Program-made: the position numbers and the translations under genes | Assembly (NCBI RefSeq): GCF_900142985.1 | Contig: NZ_LT670849.1 | Span: 5,844,501-5,908,500 of the forward strand | Reading direction: 5' to 3' | DNA length: 64,000 nucleotides | From: Bradyrhizobium erythrophlei | GTDB taxonomy: Bacteria; Pseudomonadota; Alphaproteobacteria; Rhizobiales; Xanthobacteraceae | Shown here: in pieces, positions 8,861 to 17,763 of the stretch | How positions within the stretch are numbered: the first letter of the stretch is position 1 | How the letters are laid out: the number at the start of each line of letters is the position of its first letter | Notes under the pieces: generated by a model | Told to the model about the DNA's origin: nothing | What the model saw: the letters and a program-made list of their open reading frames with translations, nothing else | Database searches by the model: none

Positions 8861-8914
8861 CCTGTGTCTCCTTGGGTTTTATTGAAATCGGCGGACCGCT
8901 GTATGAAGCCCCGA

Positions 8915-10447
8915 TCAGCGTTTGGCGTTCGACCCCATCGACTGCCAATGACAAGCACGCTCAAAGGCGTGGGCAGCCCGATACAACGTCGATTCCTGCC
9001 AGTGCTTGGCGACCAGCATCAGGCCGATCGGGCGGCCGCCTTCTCCGAGACCACACGGGATCGAGATCGCGGGATGATGGGTGATGTTGAACGGGCAGGT
9101 ATTGGTGATTTGCTCCCAGCTGTGTTGCATCAGGGTTTGCAGCGGGGCGTCGGCTGACGGAATCTTGGAGGCCATCATCCGCGTCGTCGGCATCAATAGC
9201 AGATCGTATCCACTGAGCGCCTTGTCATAGGCCGCGCGTAATCTTCGGCGAAGATTTTGCGCCTTGAAGTAGTAATAGCCCCGATAATATTTGTCGGTGT
9301 AGGCGCCGAGCAGCATGCCGACCTTGACGGTGTCGGGCAATTCGTTGGCGCGTTCGCGAAGCGAGCCCAGCCGGCCGGCGAGCGAGACTGGATAGACGCC
9401 TTCGATGTTGCGGGGCAGGGCGCTCTTTATCATTCCGTGATACGTGCCCTCGAGCGCGATCGCCGACCAGATCGGGACGCCGATCAAATGCCATGGAATC
9501 GATATTTCCTCGATTAGTGCGCCGAGGCCTTGCAGCACTTTTGCCGCCTCCCGTACACCCGCATCGACATCGGGATGTGAATCGTATTGGCCAAATCCTT
9601 CCTGAACGACGCCGATTTTCATGCCGGCAATCTCTTGACCGATCGCCTTGGTGTAGGTGTCGAGTTTCAGACCGGCTTGCCGGGAGTCGTAGCCGTCCTC
9701 CCCAGCCATCACTTCCAGAAACAGTGCATTGTCGGCGACCGTCGCGGTGAGCGGTCCAGCATGATCGATCGTCGGATCCATGCCCATAATGCCGGTATAG
9801 GGAACAAGGCCCCAGGTCGGCTTGATACCCACGACGCCGGAGAGCGATGCGGGTATCCTGATTGAGCCGGCCTGGTCGCCGCCGGTAGCCATATCGACCT
9901 CGCCGAGCGCAACCAATGCACCGGAGCCGGTCGAAGACCCGCCGGGAGTATGGCCCCAGGCGCGCGGGTTATGAACCGGACCCGATGTACTCGTGGCCGC
10001 GCCACCGGAGAAGGAGAAGTATTCGCAAACCGATTTGCCGATGATCTCGGCGCCGGCGTCGAGCAGCCGCGTGATGACCGGAGCATCGAATTCCGGCACA
10101 TAGCCCTCCAGCACCGATGCGCCGTTTGTGAGCGGAACGCCAGCGAGGGAATAGGTGTCCTTGATGGCGACCTTCTTCCCGGAGAGTTTTCCATTGCTTG
10201 CGCCCCTGATCTGGGCCTTCACAATCCAAGCGCCGTGCTTGTTCTCTTCGCCTTCCGGCCGATAATATCCGCTGCGCGGATATTTGATCTCGGGGACGTC
10301 GTCCGCGAGCGAAGTGATAAGCCGATAGCCGTCGGCAAACGGCTTGATGAAGTCGATGACGGAATCGGCATAGCTGTCGGTGACGTCGATCCCCAGGGCG
10401 TCGCCCAGTTTACGTACCTGTTCGGTCGAAGGCATTTTAAAAGTCAT
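8915..10447 (-). CDS. Amidase signature (AS) family amidase
   Basis: 510 residues with the full AS catalytic triad: Lys about 96 in KKVAIKDT, cis-Ser about 171 in PGGSSTGSG, and nucleophile Ser about 195 in GGDQAGSIRIP. The Gly/Ser-rich signature is intact and the length is typical. Family knowledge: hydrolysis of an amide to carboxylate and ammonia through an acyl-enzyme. It is the first gene of a minus-strand pair with the acetamidase/formamidase, and it is divergent from the AraC gene, which may regulate it. Confidence 0.92.
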   Translation of the reverse strand: MTFKMPSTEQVRKLGDALGIDVTDSYADSVIDFIKPFADGYRLITSLADDVPEIKYPRSGYYRPEGEENKHGAWIVKAQIRGASNGKLSGKKVAIKDTYSLAGVPLTNGASVLEGYVPEFDAPVITRLLDAGAEIIGKSVCEYFSFSGGAATSTSGPVHNPRAWGHTPGGSSTGSGALVALGEVDMATGGDQAGSIRIPASLSGVVGIKPTWGLVPYTGIMGMDPTIDHAGPLTATVADNALFLEVMAGEDGYDSRQAGLKLDTYTKAIGQEIAGMKIGVVQEGFGQYDSHPDVDAGVREAAKVLQGLGALIEEISIPWHLIGVPIWSAIALEGTYHGMIKSALPRNIEGVYPVSLAGRLGSLRERANELPDTVKVGMLLGAYTDKYYRGYYYFKAQNLRRRLRAAYDKALSGYDLLLMPTTRMMASKIPSADAPLQTLMQHSWEQITNTCPFNITHHPAISIPCGLGEGGRPIGLMLVAKHWQESTLYRAAHAFERACHWQSMGSNAKR

Positions 10448-10812
10448 CAGGCTTTCTCACTCTAGAGTGGATGCTAAGGCGGCGATCAGCTCGACTTCTT
10501 GAACGGCTCCCGACGCCGATCTCGTAGTGACCTTCCTCCACCAGGGAAGATCAAGGATTGGATCGGGCGTCCGACTTCGATCAGTGTTACGCAGGCGGGT
10601 CCGGCGCTTGGTCGAATTTGCTCGCGGCCATTTTTCGGTAACACACCGACGGGTCAGCCCGCTTGGTTGGCCCTGCCTGATGCTTGCCTGTGTGCGCCAA
10701 TGTTCGTCATTGATCTCGGCGGCCGCTTGTCCATTTTTTCGGCATGGGATGGCACATCTCTTGCTTGAATAGTCCGATATCCGAGGGCGACGATCTCGAT
10801 CGGAGAATTTCG
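10448..10812 (+). promoter_or_regulatory. Divergent promoter region between amidase and AraC regulator
   Basis: A 365-base non-coding stretch with start codons facing outward on both sides. No repeat matching the GntR-type site at 2060 was found. It would be the expected place for AraC-family binding sites, but I could not define one by eye. Confidence 0.4.
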
Positions 10813-11754
10813 ATGCTGAGTGCCCAGAATATTGTCGGGGTGAGCCGGTGCTTTGAGCAATGGCATCACGCGACTTGCCACAATTATTCGATTACTGATT
10901 ATCGGCGAACCGGCCGGGGAACTTTCAGTGGGTATATCTCCGCGCGATCGTTTGGCGCGCTTACCGTCAGTCAACTTTCGTCTTCAGCTTCCGAAAGCCG
11001 AATTGAGGTCATTCGCGGTTCCACGGAAATCCGCGCGGATCCGCGTGATCACTTCATGCTGTTGCTTGTTTATTGCGGCGATGTTGGATTAGCGCAAAGT
11101 GGACGAACGGCTCGTGTTCTGAATGGCGACATGATCATCTATGATCAGGCGAGGCCTTTCACGATGGAGTTTGGTGCGGATACGCGTCAGATCATCGTTA
11201 CGATACCACGGGCGCTCATGACTTCCCGCGTACCCGATGTGGAGCGCTTCACTGCCCGGCGGATCGCGTCGGCGTCGAAACTCGGAACGCTGACGGCGAC
11301 GGTGGTACGTCAGCTGGTCGAATTGGAACCTTCGCTAGACGAAGACGTCGCGAACCGGGTGGGAGCTTCTGCGCTTGACATCCTGGCAACGACCCTCGAT
11401 GTGGAATTTTCGGGAGATGCGGAGGGAAAAGGCAGAAATCATGAGCGCCTCGCGCGCGTGAAGCGCTACGTGGTCGCTAACCTGCACGATCCGGAAATGA
11501 CGGTCGACAGTATCGCCACGGCCCAAAACCTGGCGCCGCGCACGCTGCACCGGCTGTTTTCCGCCGAAGGCACAACACCCATACGCTGGCTGTGGCAGCA
11601 GCGTCTTTCCGCGAGCTACAAGGCGCTCGCTGAAGGACATGTGAGACATGTCACCGATGCCGCGCTGAGCTTCGGCTTCACCGATCTTTCTCATTTTAGC
11701 CGGGCATTCAAGAAGACGTTTGGCCATGCCCCGCATACGCTGGCGCGCCGCTGA
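10813..11754 (+). CDS. AraC family transcriptional regulator
   Basis: About 313 residues: an N-terminal AraC-binding-like cupin region (about 20-180) and a C-terminal double HTH (about 215-313). The HTH contains VDSIATAQNLAPRTLHRLFS in the first unit and ALSFGFTDLSHFSRAFKKTF in the second, the standard AraC signature. The open frame extends to 10744. ATG 10813 is preferred because CGGAGAATTTCG precedes it and the protein then starts MLSAQNIVG. It sits between the amidase/formamidase pair and the ABC importer operon, so it probably activates one or both in response to an amide or related compound (inference). Confidence 0.92.
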   Translation: MLSAQNIVGVSRCFEQWHHATCHNYSITDYRRTGRGTFSGYISARSFGALTVSQLSSSASESRIEVIRGSTEIRADPRDHFMLLLVYCGDVGLAQSGRTARVLNGDMIIYDQARPFTMEFGADTRQIIVTIPRALMTSRVPDVERFTARRIASASKLGTLTATVVRQLVELEPSLDEDVANRVGASALDILATTLDVEFSGDAEGKGRNHERLARVKRYVVANLHDPEMTVDSIATAQNLAPRTLHRLFSAEGTTPIRWLWQQRLSASYKALAEGHVRHVTDAALSFGFTDLSHFSRAFKKTFGHAPHTLARR

Positions 11755-12115
11755 TCGGCTTCAATCGTCGGCGATCCTGGCCGTGACGACGAAGGTGCTT
11801 GGAAATGTATTCGAGCAACACGCCGGGATCGGCAATCACACGTTAGTTTCGACCCGTGCGGATCACGCTGGCCCGTGTCCTATGGGATGAATCGAAATGG
11901 GCTGAACCTCAGTGGTAAAGAACGTTCGATTGGCAACCACAACCAATACTTTGGCAGTTCGAGGCAAGCGAGAGCGACTACCGCCGCGCTATCATAACAA
12001 TCAATGAACCGGAATTTCATGGTTTCGCAGGTCAGGATCGGCGCCGCAGCACGATACGATTCCGCGACGGAGCGTTGTGGCAGATGATCGGCAAATCGCA
12101 ACGAGGAGAAATACC
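11755..12115 (+). promoter_or_regulatory. Leader region of the ABC importer operon
   Basis: 361 bases without a supported gene ahead of the substrate-binding protein gene. Its strong ribosome site ACGAGGAGAA is at 12101-12110. No confident -35/-10 pair or hairpin could be singled out by eye. Confidence 0.4.
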
Positions 12116-13345
12116 ATGGGTATGAGCCGCAGAGCGTTATTGAAGGGCGGAGTAACCGCGACCGTTTTCGCGCCTGCGCTGGTCCGGCATGCCGCGGCGG
12201 CTGATCCGATTGTCATCGCGAGTATGTACGATCTTTCCGGGGGCCTCGAAGCGTCTGGCAAGCCGATGTACGACGTCCTCAATTTCGCGGTCAGTGAAAT
12301 CAACGAGGCTGGCGGTCTGCTCGGCCGCGAGATCAAGGTCGTCAGCTTCGATACACAGACTAATATGCAGCTCTATGCCCAGTACGCGCAGGAAGCGGCG
12401 CTTAAGAATAAGGTCGCAGTCGTGCATGGCGGAATTACTTCCGCTTCGCGGGAAGTGATCAGGCCGGTGCTCGATAAGTACAAGACGCTGTATTTCTACG
12501 ATATGCCTTACGAAGGTGGCGTTTGCGATCGCAACATCTTCATTGACGGGGTGACGCCCGCGCATAATACCGAAATCCTCGTCGAATACGGCCTCAAGAA
12601 CTGGGGGAAAAAGGTCTACACGCTCGCCGCCGACTATAATTACGGCCAGATCACCTCGGACTGGGTGAAGAAGTACGTTAAGGATGGCGGAGGCGAGGTG
12701 CTCGGCACGGAGTTCTTCCCACTCGATGCGACGAATTTCGGCAGCACGATCTCGAAGATTCAGGCAGCCAAACCTGACTGGATCATGACGATCCTGGTCG
12801 GCGGCGGCCCGATTTCGTTCTATCGTCAGTTCAACGCAGCCGGTCTGTCCGGGAAAATCCCGATCGCATCGACGACTTTCTCGGGCGCCAACGAGCAACT
12901 TGTTCTCACACCTGAAGAGAGCAACGGTGTCGTTGTGGCCTACAACTATCTGCAGACGCTCGACAACCCGGTCAACAAGGACTTTCTCAGGCGAGTCCGC
13001 GCCAAATTCGGTGCCGACTATCCACCCATCTCCGATCTGACGATGGCGAGCTATCAGGGAATGTTGCTCTGGGCTGCCGGAATCAAGAAGGCAGGTACGC
13101 TGGATCGGGAAAAGGTGATCGAGGCGCTCGAAAGCGGGATCAGTATAGATGCTCCGAGTGGATCCGTGACGCTCGATCCCCAGACCCACCACTGCGTCTT
13201 CGATGTTCATCTCGCCAAGATGCAGGACAAGCAGCCGGTTCTTATCGAAACCTTCCCGCAGCGCAAGCCTGCCGATACGGCGGCGGTATGCGATTTGAAG
13301 AAGAATCCTCGCGACGCCAAGCAGTACATCATCAAGGTGATGTAG
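12116..13345 (+). CDS. ABC transporter periplasmic substrate-binding protein, urea/amide (UrtA/AmiC) type
   Basis: 409 residues. It starts with a Tat-like signal (SRRALLKGG, then a hydrophobic stretch and a cleavage region HAAAADP), so it is exported folded. The mature part is a periplasmic-binding type I fold. The segments TLYFYDMPYEGGVCDRNIF and FIDGVTPAHNTEI resemble the urea- and short-chain-amide-binding proteins UrtA and AmiC rather than LivK. The frame opens at 12077; ATG 12116 has GAGGAG at proper spacing. It is the first gene of a five-gene HAAT importer. The likely ligand is an amide, urea-like or heterocyclic N-compound (inference from subtype and neighbours). Confidence 0.9.
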   Translation: MGMSRRALLKGGVTATVFAPALVRHAAAADPIVIASMYDLSGGLEASGKPMYDVLNFAVSEINEAGGLLGREIKVVSFDTQTNMQLYAQYAQEAALKNKVAVVHGGITSASREVIRPVLDKYKTLYFYDMPYEGGVCDRNIFIDGVTPAHNTEILVEYGLKNWGKKVYTLAADYNYGQITSDWVKKYVKDGGGEVLGTEFFPLDATNFGSTISKIQAAKPDWIMTILVGGGPISFYRQFNAAGLSGKIPIASTTFSGANEQLVLTPEESNGVVVAYNYLQTLDNPVNKDFLRRVRAKFGADYPPISDLTMASYQGMLLWAAGIKKAGTLDREKVIEALESGISIDAPSGSVTLDPQTHHCVFDVHLAKMQDKQPVLIETFPQRKPADTAAVCDLKKNPRDAKQYIIKVM

Positions 13346-13346
13346 G

Positions 13347-13438
13347 GCGTTTTCGAGCGAAGTGGATACCGGTTCGCGAAGAAAACGCGTCAAAGCAAAA
13401 GACTGGAGCCGGGGTTTTATCAGAACCGAGGGCTCTAG
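13347..13438 (+). repeat. Dispersed REP-like palindromic element inside the ABC operon
   Basis: Between the binding-protein and first permease genes lies a sequence with inverted arms GCGTTTTC (13347-13354) and GAAAACGC (13381-13388), followed by a second part ending AGAACCGAGGGCTCTAG. From memory, very similar intergenic repeats are common in Bradyrhizobiaceae genomes. As an RNA it could fold and lower downstream expression, so that the binding protein is made in excess of the permeases (inference). Confidence 0.6.
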
Positions 13439-13517
13439 CAGCGAAAGGCGCGGGGCGTTCGCCGCGTGGCGGCGCCCCGGACGGAGACCGCTCGCGATCT
13501 GCCGCCAGCACGACGCG

Positions 13518-14411
13518 ATGGCGTATTTGCGGAGTAAACTGACGTTGGATCTAGCAATCGTTGTCGGGATTGACTTCATCTATGCCGTGGCGACGCTGGC
13601 GCTGATCAGTGTCGGCCTCGCCATCGTTTTCGGCATGATGCGCATCATCAATCTTGCCCACGGGGAATTCATGGTGATGGGCAGCTACAGTGCGGCGGTT
13701 GCCGTGCACCATCACATCAACATCTGGATCGCCATTCTCGTGATCCCGCCGATTGCGGTAGCGGTCATTGGCGCCGTCATTGAACGTCTGATCATACGGC
13801 ATCTTTATGGGCGCATGGTCGAAACCATGTTGGCGACCTGGGGGCTGAGCCTCTTCATCGTCGGCGGCCTGACCATGGTGTTCGGCGATATCACCGAAGG
13901 CGTGCCGACGCCTCTGCGGGGAATCACCATTGGCGCCTACCAGGCGAGCGGTTACAGCTTGTTCGTGATCGCCATGTCGATCGTAACGATCATCGGTGTC
14001 TATATTATATTGCGCACCAGCCGGCTCGGGCTGTTAGCGCGCGGAACGATGCAGAACGCGGAAATGGCCGCGGCGCTCGGCGTCGACACTTCGCGAATCT
14101 ATGCCGTGACATTTGCGTTCGGCGCGGCGTTAGCGGGACTGGCCGGCGGCATACTCGCGCCCGTTTCAGGCGTCTTTCCCAATATCGGCGGCTCGTATAT
14201 CGGCCGCGCTTTTATTACTGTCATCGGCGGAGGGCCGGCGGCGCTGGTCGGCACCATCTCAGCTTCGACCCTATTTGGCGTCATCAACCAGCTTGCGACG
14301 TTTGCCAGCAACCCGGTCTACGGCGAAGTGGCGCTGCTTGTCGCGGCGATCATCCTAATCCGCCTGTTGCCGCAGGGGATCACCGGCCGTTATTTCCGGG
14401 GCCATCTATGA
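13518..14411 (+). CDS. ABC transporter inner-membrane permease, LivH/UrtB type
   Basis: About 297 residues, highly hydrophobic, with the LivH hallmark FGMMRIINLAHGEFMVMGSY near the N-terminus and a C-terminal GGGPAALVGTI region. The frame is open from 13362, but the preceding residues are basic and overlap the REP-like element. ATG 13518 gives a normal N-terminus (MAYLRSKLTLDLAIVVGIDF). The ribosome site is weak, so the exact start is uncertain. It ends in an ATGA overlap with the next permease gene. It forms half of the transmembrane channel of the HAAT importer. Confidence 0.9.
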   Translation: MAYLRSKLTLDLAIVVGIDFIYAVATLALISVGLAIVFGMMRIINLAHGEFMVMGSYSAAVAVHHHINIWIAILVIPPIAVAVIGAVIERLIIRHLYGRMVETMLATWGLSLFIVGGLTMVFGDITEGVPTPLRGITIGAYQASGYSLFVIAMSIVTIIGVYIILRTSRLGLLARGTMQNAEMAAALGVDTSRIYAVTFAFGAALAGLAGGILAPVSGVFPNIGGSYIGRAFITVIGGGPAALVGTISASTLFGVINQLATFASNPVYGEVALLVAAIILIRLLPQGITGRYFRGHL

Positions 14412-15451
14412 AAGCGTGTCTTCGCTCAAATGCCGGTCTCGTTTTCGTCGGCGCCGTTGGCATCTTGCTGTTGGTCGGTCTGCCCCTCGTGCTCGATCTG
14501 TACACCTTGTTGCAGGTCACGCTGTATGTGATTTTCGCGATCCTGGCGCTCAGCCTTGCGTTTATTTGGGGCTATGGCGGCATTCTCTGCTTCGGCCATT
14601 CCGCGTTCTTCGGGCTGGGCGCCTACGCCTATGCGGTAAGCGTCATCAATATCGGTGACAGCACCTTGCCATTCGTGATCGCGATGGCGATGCCGGCCCT
14701 GTTTGCGGCCGCACTCGGCTATTTCATGTTCTATGCGCGCATCAGCGACGTCTACGTCGGCGTCATCACACTGACGGTCACGCTGATATTTTACAATGTG
14801 GTCAACTCGACAGCCGGACCGCAATATCACATCGGCGAAGCCGTGCTCGGCGGCTTCAATGGCATGCCGAACGTCCCATCGCTCAATATTCCATTCCAGC
14901 CGGACGACACGCTGGAGCCGGCCGGTATGTTCTCGTTCTGCGCCGCGATTTTGCTGATCGTCTATTTTGGATTGCATGCCCTGCTCAGAACGCGATTCGG
15001 ACGCGTTCTCGTTGCCGTGCGCGAGAACGAGCAGCGCGTCGAATTTCTCGGCTACGATTCGCGCTTGCACAAGCTGATTGCCTTTTCGATCGGCGGCGCC
15101 ATCGCCGGCCTCGCCGGATGTCTTTTTACGGCGTGGGGAAATTTCGTCAGCCCGACCTCTTTTAGCGTGGTGCAGTCGGCGCAGATCATTATCTGGCTGA
15201 TGGTGGGTGGGCCGGGAACACTGCTCGGTCCGGTGATCGGCGCGATGGCGATCTCCTGGCTAACGGTCAAGATCGGGACGCAGCAAGTGGTCAATGCCAA
15301 CATCGTACTCGGCGCCATTCTGCTTGTTTTCGTCCTTCTAGTGCCCAAGGGAGTCGCGCCGATGTTCACCGAGCGGCTGGTTCCACGGCTGGTGTCGCTG
15401 CGCCGTCCGGCGGCTTCGCCACGACATGTTGCACGCGAGAGCAAGACATGA
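14408..15451 (+). CDS. ABC transporter inner-membrane permease, LivM/UrtC type
   Basis: 347 residues, multi-spanning, with the LivM motifs WGYGGILCFGHSAFFGLGAY (about 56-75) and a C-terminal GGPGTLLGPVIGA coupling region. It overlaps both neighbours by ATGA, so it is translationally coupled to the LivH-type permease and the first ATPase. The C-terminal tail after about residue 320 is basic. It pairs with the LivH-type protein to form the channel. Confidence 0.92.
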   Translation: MKACLRSNAGLVFVGAVGILLLVGLPLVLDLYTLLQVTLYVIFAILALSLAFIWGYGGILCFGHSAFFGLGAYAYAVSVINIGDSTLPFVIAMAMPALFAAALGYFMFYARISDVYVGVITLTVTLIFYNVVNSTAGPQYHIGEAVLGGFNGMPNVPSLNIPFQPDDTLEPAGMFSFCAAILLIVYFGLHALLRTRFGRVLVAVRENEQRVEFLGYDSRLHKLIAFSIGGAIAGLAGCLFTAWGNFVSPTSFSVVQSAQIIIWLMVGGPGTLLGPVIGAMAISWLTVKIGTQQVVNANIVLGAILLVFVLLVPKGVAPMFTERLVPRLVSLRRPAASPRHVARESKT

Positions 15452-16170
15452 GTCCGCCACTGATCGAAACCCGCGGACTGGTCAAGCATTTCGGCGGGGT
15501 GCAGGCCATCCGCGGTGTTGACTTCGTGCTTGCTGAAGGTGAGCTGCGCTGCCTGATCGGCCCCAATGGGGCCGGCAAGAGTACGTTTTTCAAACTTCTG
15601 ACCGGTCAGATCAAACCGACCAGCGGGGCAGTACTGTTTCGCGGTACCGATATCACCGCGTTGCAGGCTCATGAAATTGCCCGGCTGGGCATCGGCATCA
15701 AGACCCAGGTGCCGAGCGTCTTCAATGGCCTCTCGGTGCGTGACAATCTCTGGATCGCCGCGGCGCGTCACAACCAGGGAAAGGCCATCGCGCGAATGGT
15801 GGACGCGCAAATCGAACGGCTTATGCTCGGTCGTTTTGCCGATAGCCTGACCGGGCAACTTGCCCACGGTCAGCGCCAGCGCGTCGAATTGGGTCTCGTG
15901 TTGTGCGGCGAGCCGAACCTGATTTTGCTTGACGAACCGGCGGCTGGAATGACCGAGGAAGAGCGGGGCCGGACCGCCGAGCTCATTTGCGAGATCAACC
16001 GCGACCATCCGCTGATCGTCGTTGAACACGACATGTTCTTCATTCGGACCATCGCCCAACGCATTACAGTGTTCAATCAGGGCGCGATCATGCTGGAAGG
16101 CGATGTCGACCAGGTATTTAGCAGCCAATCGGTGCGAGACGTCTATCTCGGCAAAAAGGTAGCGGCCTGA
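15448..16170 (+). CDS. ABC transporter ATP-binding protein, LivG/UrtD type
   Basis: 240 residues. Walker A is GPNGAGKS (about 37-44) and Walker B is LILLDEPAAGM. The ABC signature reads LAHGQRQ instead of LSGGQ. A His at this place (LSHGQ) is, from family knowledge, typical of UrtD-type urea transporter ATPases, which supports an amide/urea specificity for the whole importer. It overlaps the preceding gene by four bases and the next by one. Confidence 0.92.
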   Translation: MSPPLIETRGLVKHFGGVQAIRGVDFVLAEGELRCLIGPNGAGKSTFFKLLTGQIKPTSGAVLFRGTDITALQAHEIARLGIGIKTQVPSVFNGLSVRDNLWIAAARHNQGKAIARMVDAQIERLMLGRFADSLTGQLAHGQRQRVELGLVLCGEPNLILLDEPAAGMTEEERGRTAELICEINRDHPLIVVEHDMFFIRTIAQRITVFNQGAIMLEGDVDQVFSSQSVRDVYLGKKVAA

Positions 16171-16874
16171 TGCTCAAAGTCGACAACCTCCACGCCGGCT
16201 ACGGGCGCATCCCCGTACTATCCGGAATCAGTTTCAGGGTGGCCGAGCATGAGGTGGTCGGCGTGCTCGGACACAATGGAATGGGCAAGACCACCCTTCT
16301 CAAGACATTGGTCGGGCAGGTCCCGCTCACCCGCGGCAAAATTCGTTTGGATGACGTCGAGATCGGGAATTTGTCCTCGTTTCGCCGGGTCCGCGCCGGC
16401 GTGGGCTACGTTCCGCAAGGCCGCGCCATCTTTCCGAATTTGACCGTGTCCGAGAACCTGCGGATGGGGTTCATCGAGGACGGAATCCATTCCGAAGATA
16501 ACGCTGTCAAGGATGTGCTGGCGCGTTTCCCCCGCCTCGATTCCATCGTTGATCGCGCAGGCGGAGCGCTCTCGGGTGGTGAGCAACAGATACTGGCGCT
16601 GGCGCGTTGTCTGTGCGGGCGTCCCAAACTGCTTCTGCTCGATGAGCCGACCGAGGGAATCCAGCCTTCGATCGTGGAGGAAATTCTGGAAATCCTGATC
16701 GGCCTGCACCGGCATCAGGGGTTGGCCATTGTCGTTGTCGAGCAAAACCTCGACTTCATCAGACACCTTTCCGACCGGGTCCTGCTGATTGAAAAGGGCA
16801 CGATCACCGGAGAGGTGTCCCCTGAAGCACTGGGAGAGACGCACGAACTCGGTGCTTACGTTGCCGCCGAGTGA
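16170..16874 (+). CDS. ABC transporter ATP-binding protein, LivF/UrtE type
   Basis: 234 residues. Walker A GHNGMGKTT (about 34-42), signature LSGGEQQ and Walker B LLLLDEPTEGIQPS are all intact. The start codon overlaps the stop of the LivG-type gene (TGATG), as expected for a coupled operon. It forms the ATPase heterodimer with the preceding protein. The last 60 residues are the usual LivF C-terminus. Confidence 0.93.
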   Translation: MLKVDNLHAGYGRIPVLSGISFRVAEHEVVGVLGHNGMGKTTLLKTLVGQVPLTRGKIRLDDVEIGNLSSFRRVRAGVGYVPQGRAIFPNLTVSENLRMGFIEDGIHSEDNAVKDVLARFPRLDSIVDRAGGALSGGEQQILALARCLCGRPKLLLLDEPTEGIQPSIVEEILEILIGLHRHQGLAIVVVEQNLDFIRHLSDRVLLIEKGTITGEVSPEALGETHELGAYVAAE

Positions 16875-16976
16875 TGAAACCTCGGGACGAATTAACGCCT
16901 CGTTCCGAAGTCCGCAACGCCAGCTGTCGCTGGCGCAACAATCGCGCCGCCTGGGCGCACAACGAGAGAGGTCGCC

Positions 16977-17684
16977 ATGCACAAGATCGAGATGTCCAGT
17001 GACGTATTGGATCGTATCAAGGGCTTCCGCCATGAGTTCCATATGTTCGGCAATATCATTCCCTCGCGAACCGCACACATCATCGTTGACCTGCAGAACG
17101 GTTTTATGGAGCCGGGCGCGACGGTCGAACTTCCGGTCGCACGCGAGATTGTTCCGAATGTCAACAGGATCTGCGAGGCGGTACGCGCCGCCGGCGGCAT
17201 CAATGTATTTATCCGATATCTAATCGACGAAGAGACTCAGGTTAGCTGGTCGAGCTGGTTTAACGATTTTGCCTCGCCGCAGCGCCGTACGGCGATGATC
17301 GAGACTTTCGGCAAGGATTGCCATGGTTTCGCGCTGTGGCCGGGGCTCGACGTGCAGGCGACGGATCTGATCGTGGACAAGACCCGCTTTGGTGCGTTCG
17401 TCCCTGGCTCCTCTAACTTGCACGAGATTCTGCAGGCGCGCGGGATCGACACGCTCATCATCACGGGAACCGCGACCAATGTCTGCTGTGAGTCGACCGC
17501 GCGCGATGCCATGCAGATGAACTACAAGGTCATCTTCGTCGCCGACGGTAACGCGGCTCTGACCGATGCCGAGCATAACGCGACACTCAACAATATGGTG
17601 ACGCTGTTTGCCGACGTCATGACCACCAGCGAACTGGTCGGTTTCCTGGATTCTGCCGCAGCCATGGGGCAGGCGGCCGAGTAA
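16977..17684 (+). CDS. Isochorismatase-family cysteine hydrolase (RutB / N-carbamoylsarcosine amidase-like)
   Basis: 235 residues with the full catalytic triad: Asp about 38 in IIVDLQNGF, Lys about 135 in VDKTRFGAF and Cys about 170 in GTATNVCCEST. The cis-peptide motif GTATNVC and the RFGAF loop resemble RutB (ureidoacrylate hydrolase) and N-carbamoylsarcosine amidase more than isochorismatase. The start at 16977 has GAGAGG upstream. It is 102 bases after the last transporter gene and probably belongs to the same transcription unit. Likely role: hydrolysis of a ureido or amide intermediate with release of carbamate/ammonia (inference). Confidence 0.9.
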   Translation: MHKIEMSSDVLDRIKGFRHEFHMFGNIIPSRTAHIIVDLQNGFMEPGATVELPVAREIVPNVNRICEAVRAAGGINVFIRYLIDEETQVSWSSWFNDFASPQRRTAMIETFGKDCHGFALWPGLDVQATDLIVDKTRFGAFVPGSSNLHEILQARGIDTLIITGTATNVCCESTARDAMQMNYKVIFVADGNAALTDAEHNATLNNMVTLFADVMTTSELVGFLDSAAAMGQAAE

Positions 17685-17763
17685 TTCGAACGGCGATTGA
17701 ACCGCCCGCCGGGCGAGGGCGGGTGGTTCAGCCATGGACCAAGCGAGCTAAAAGGAATCCATT

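Noticed and set aside
12137..13579. 480-residue open frame on the minus strand
   Set aside because: It is antisense to the well-supported substrate-binding protein gene; a GC-rich codon-bias shadow.
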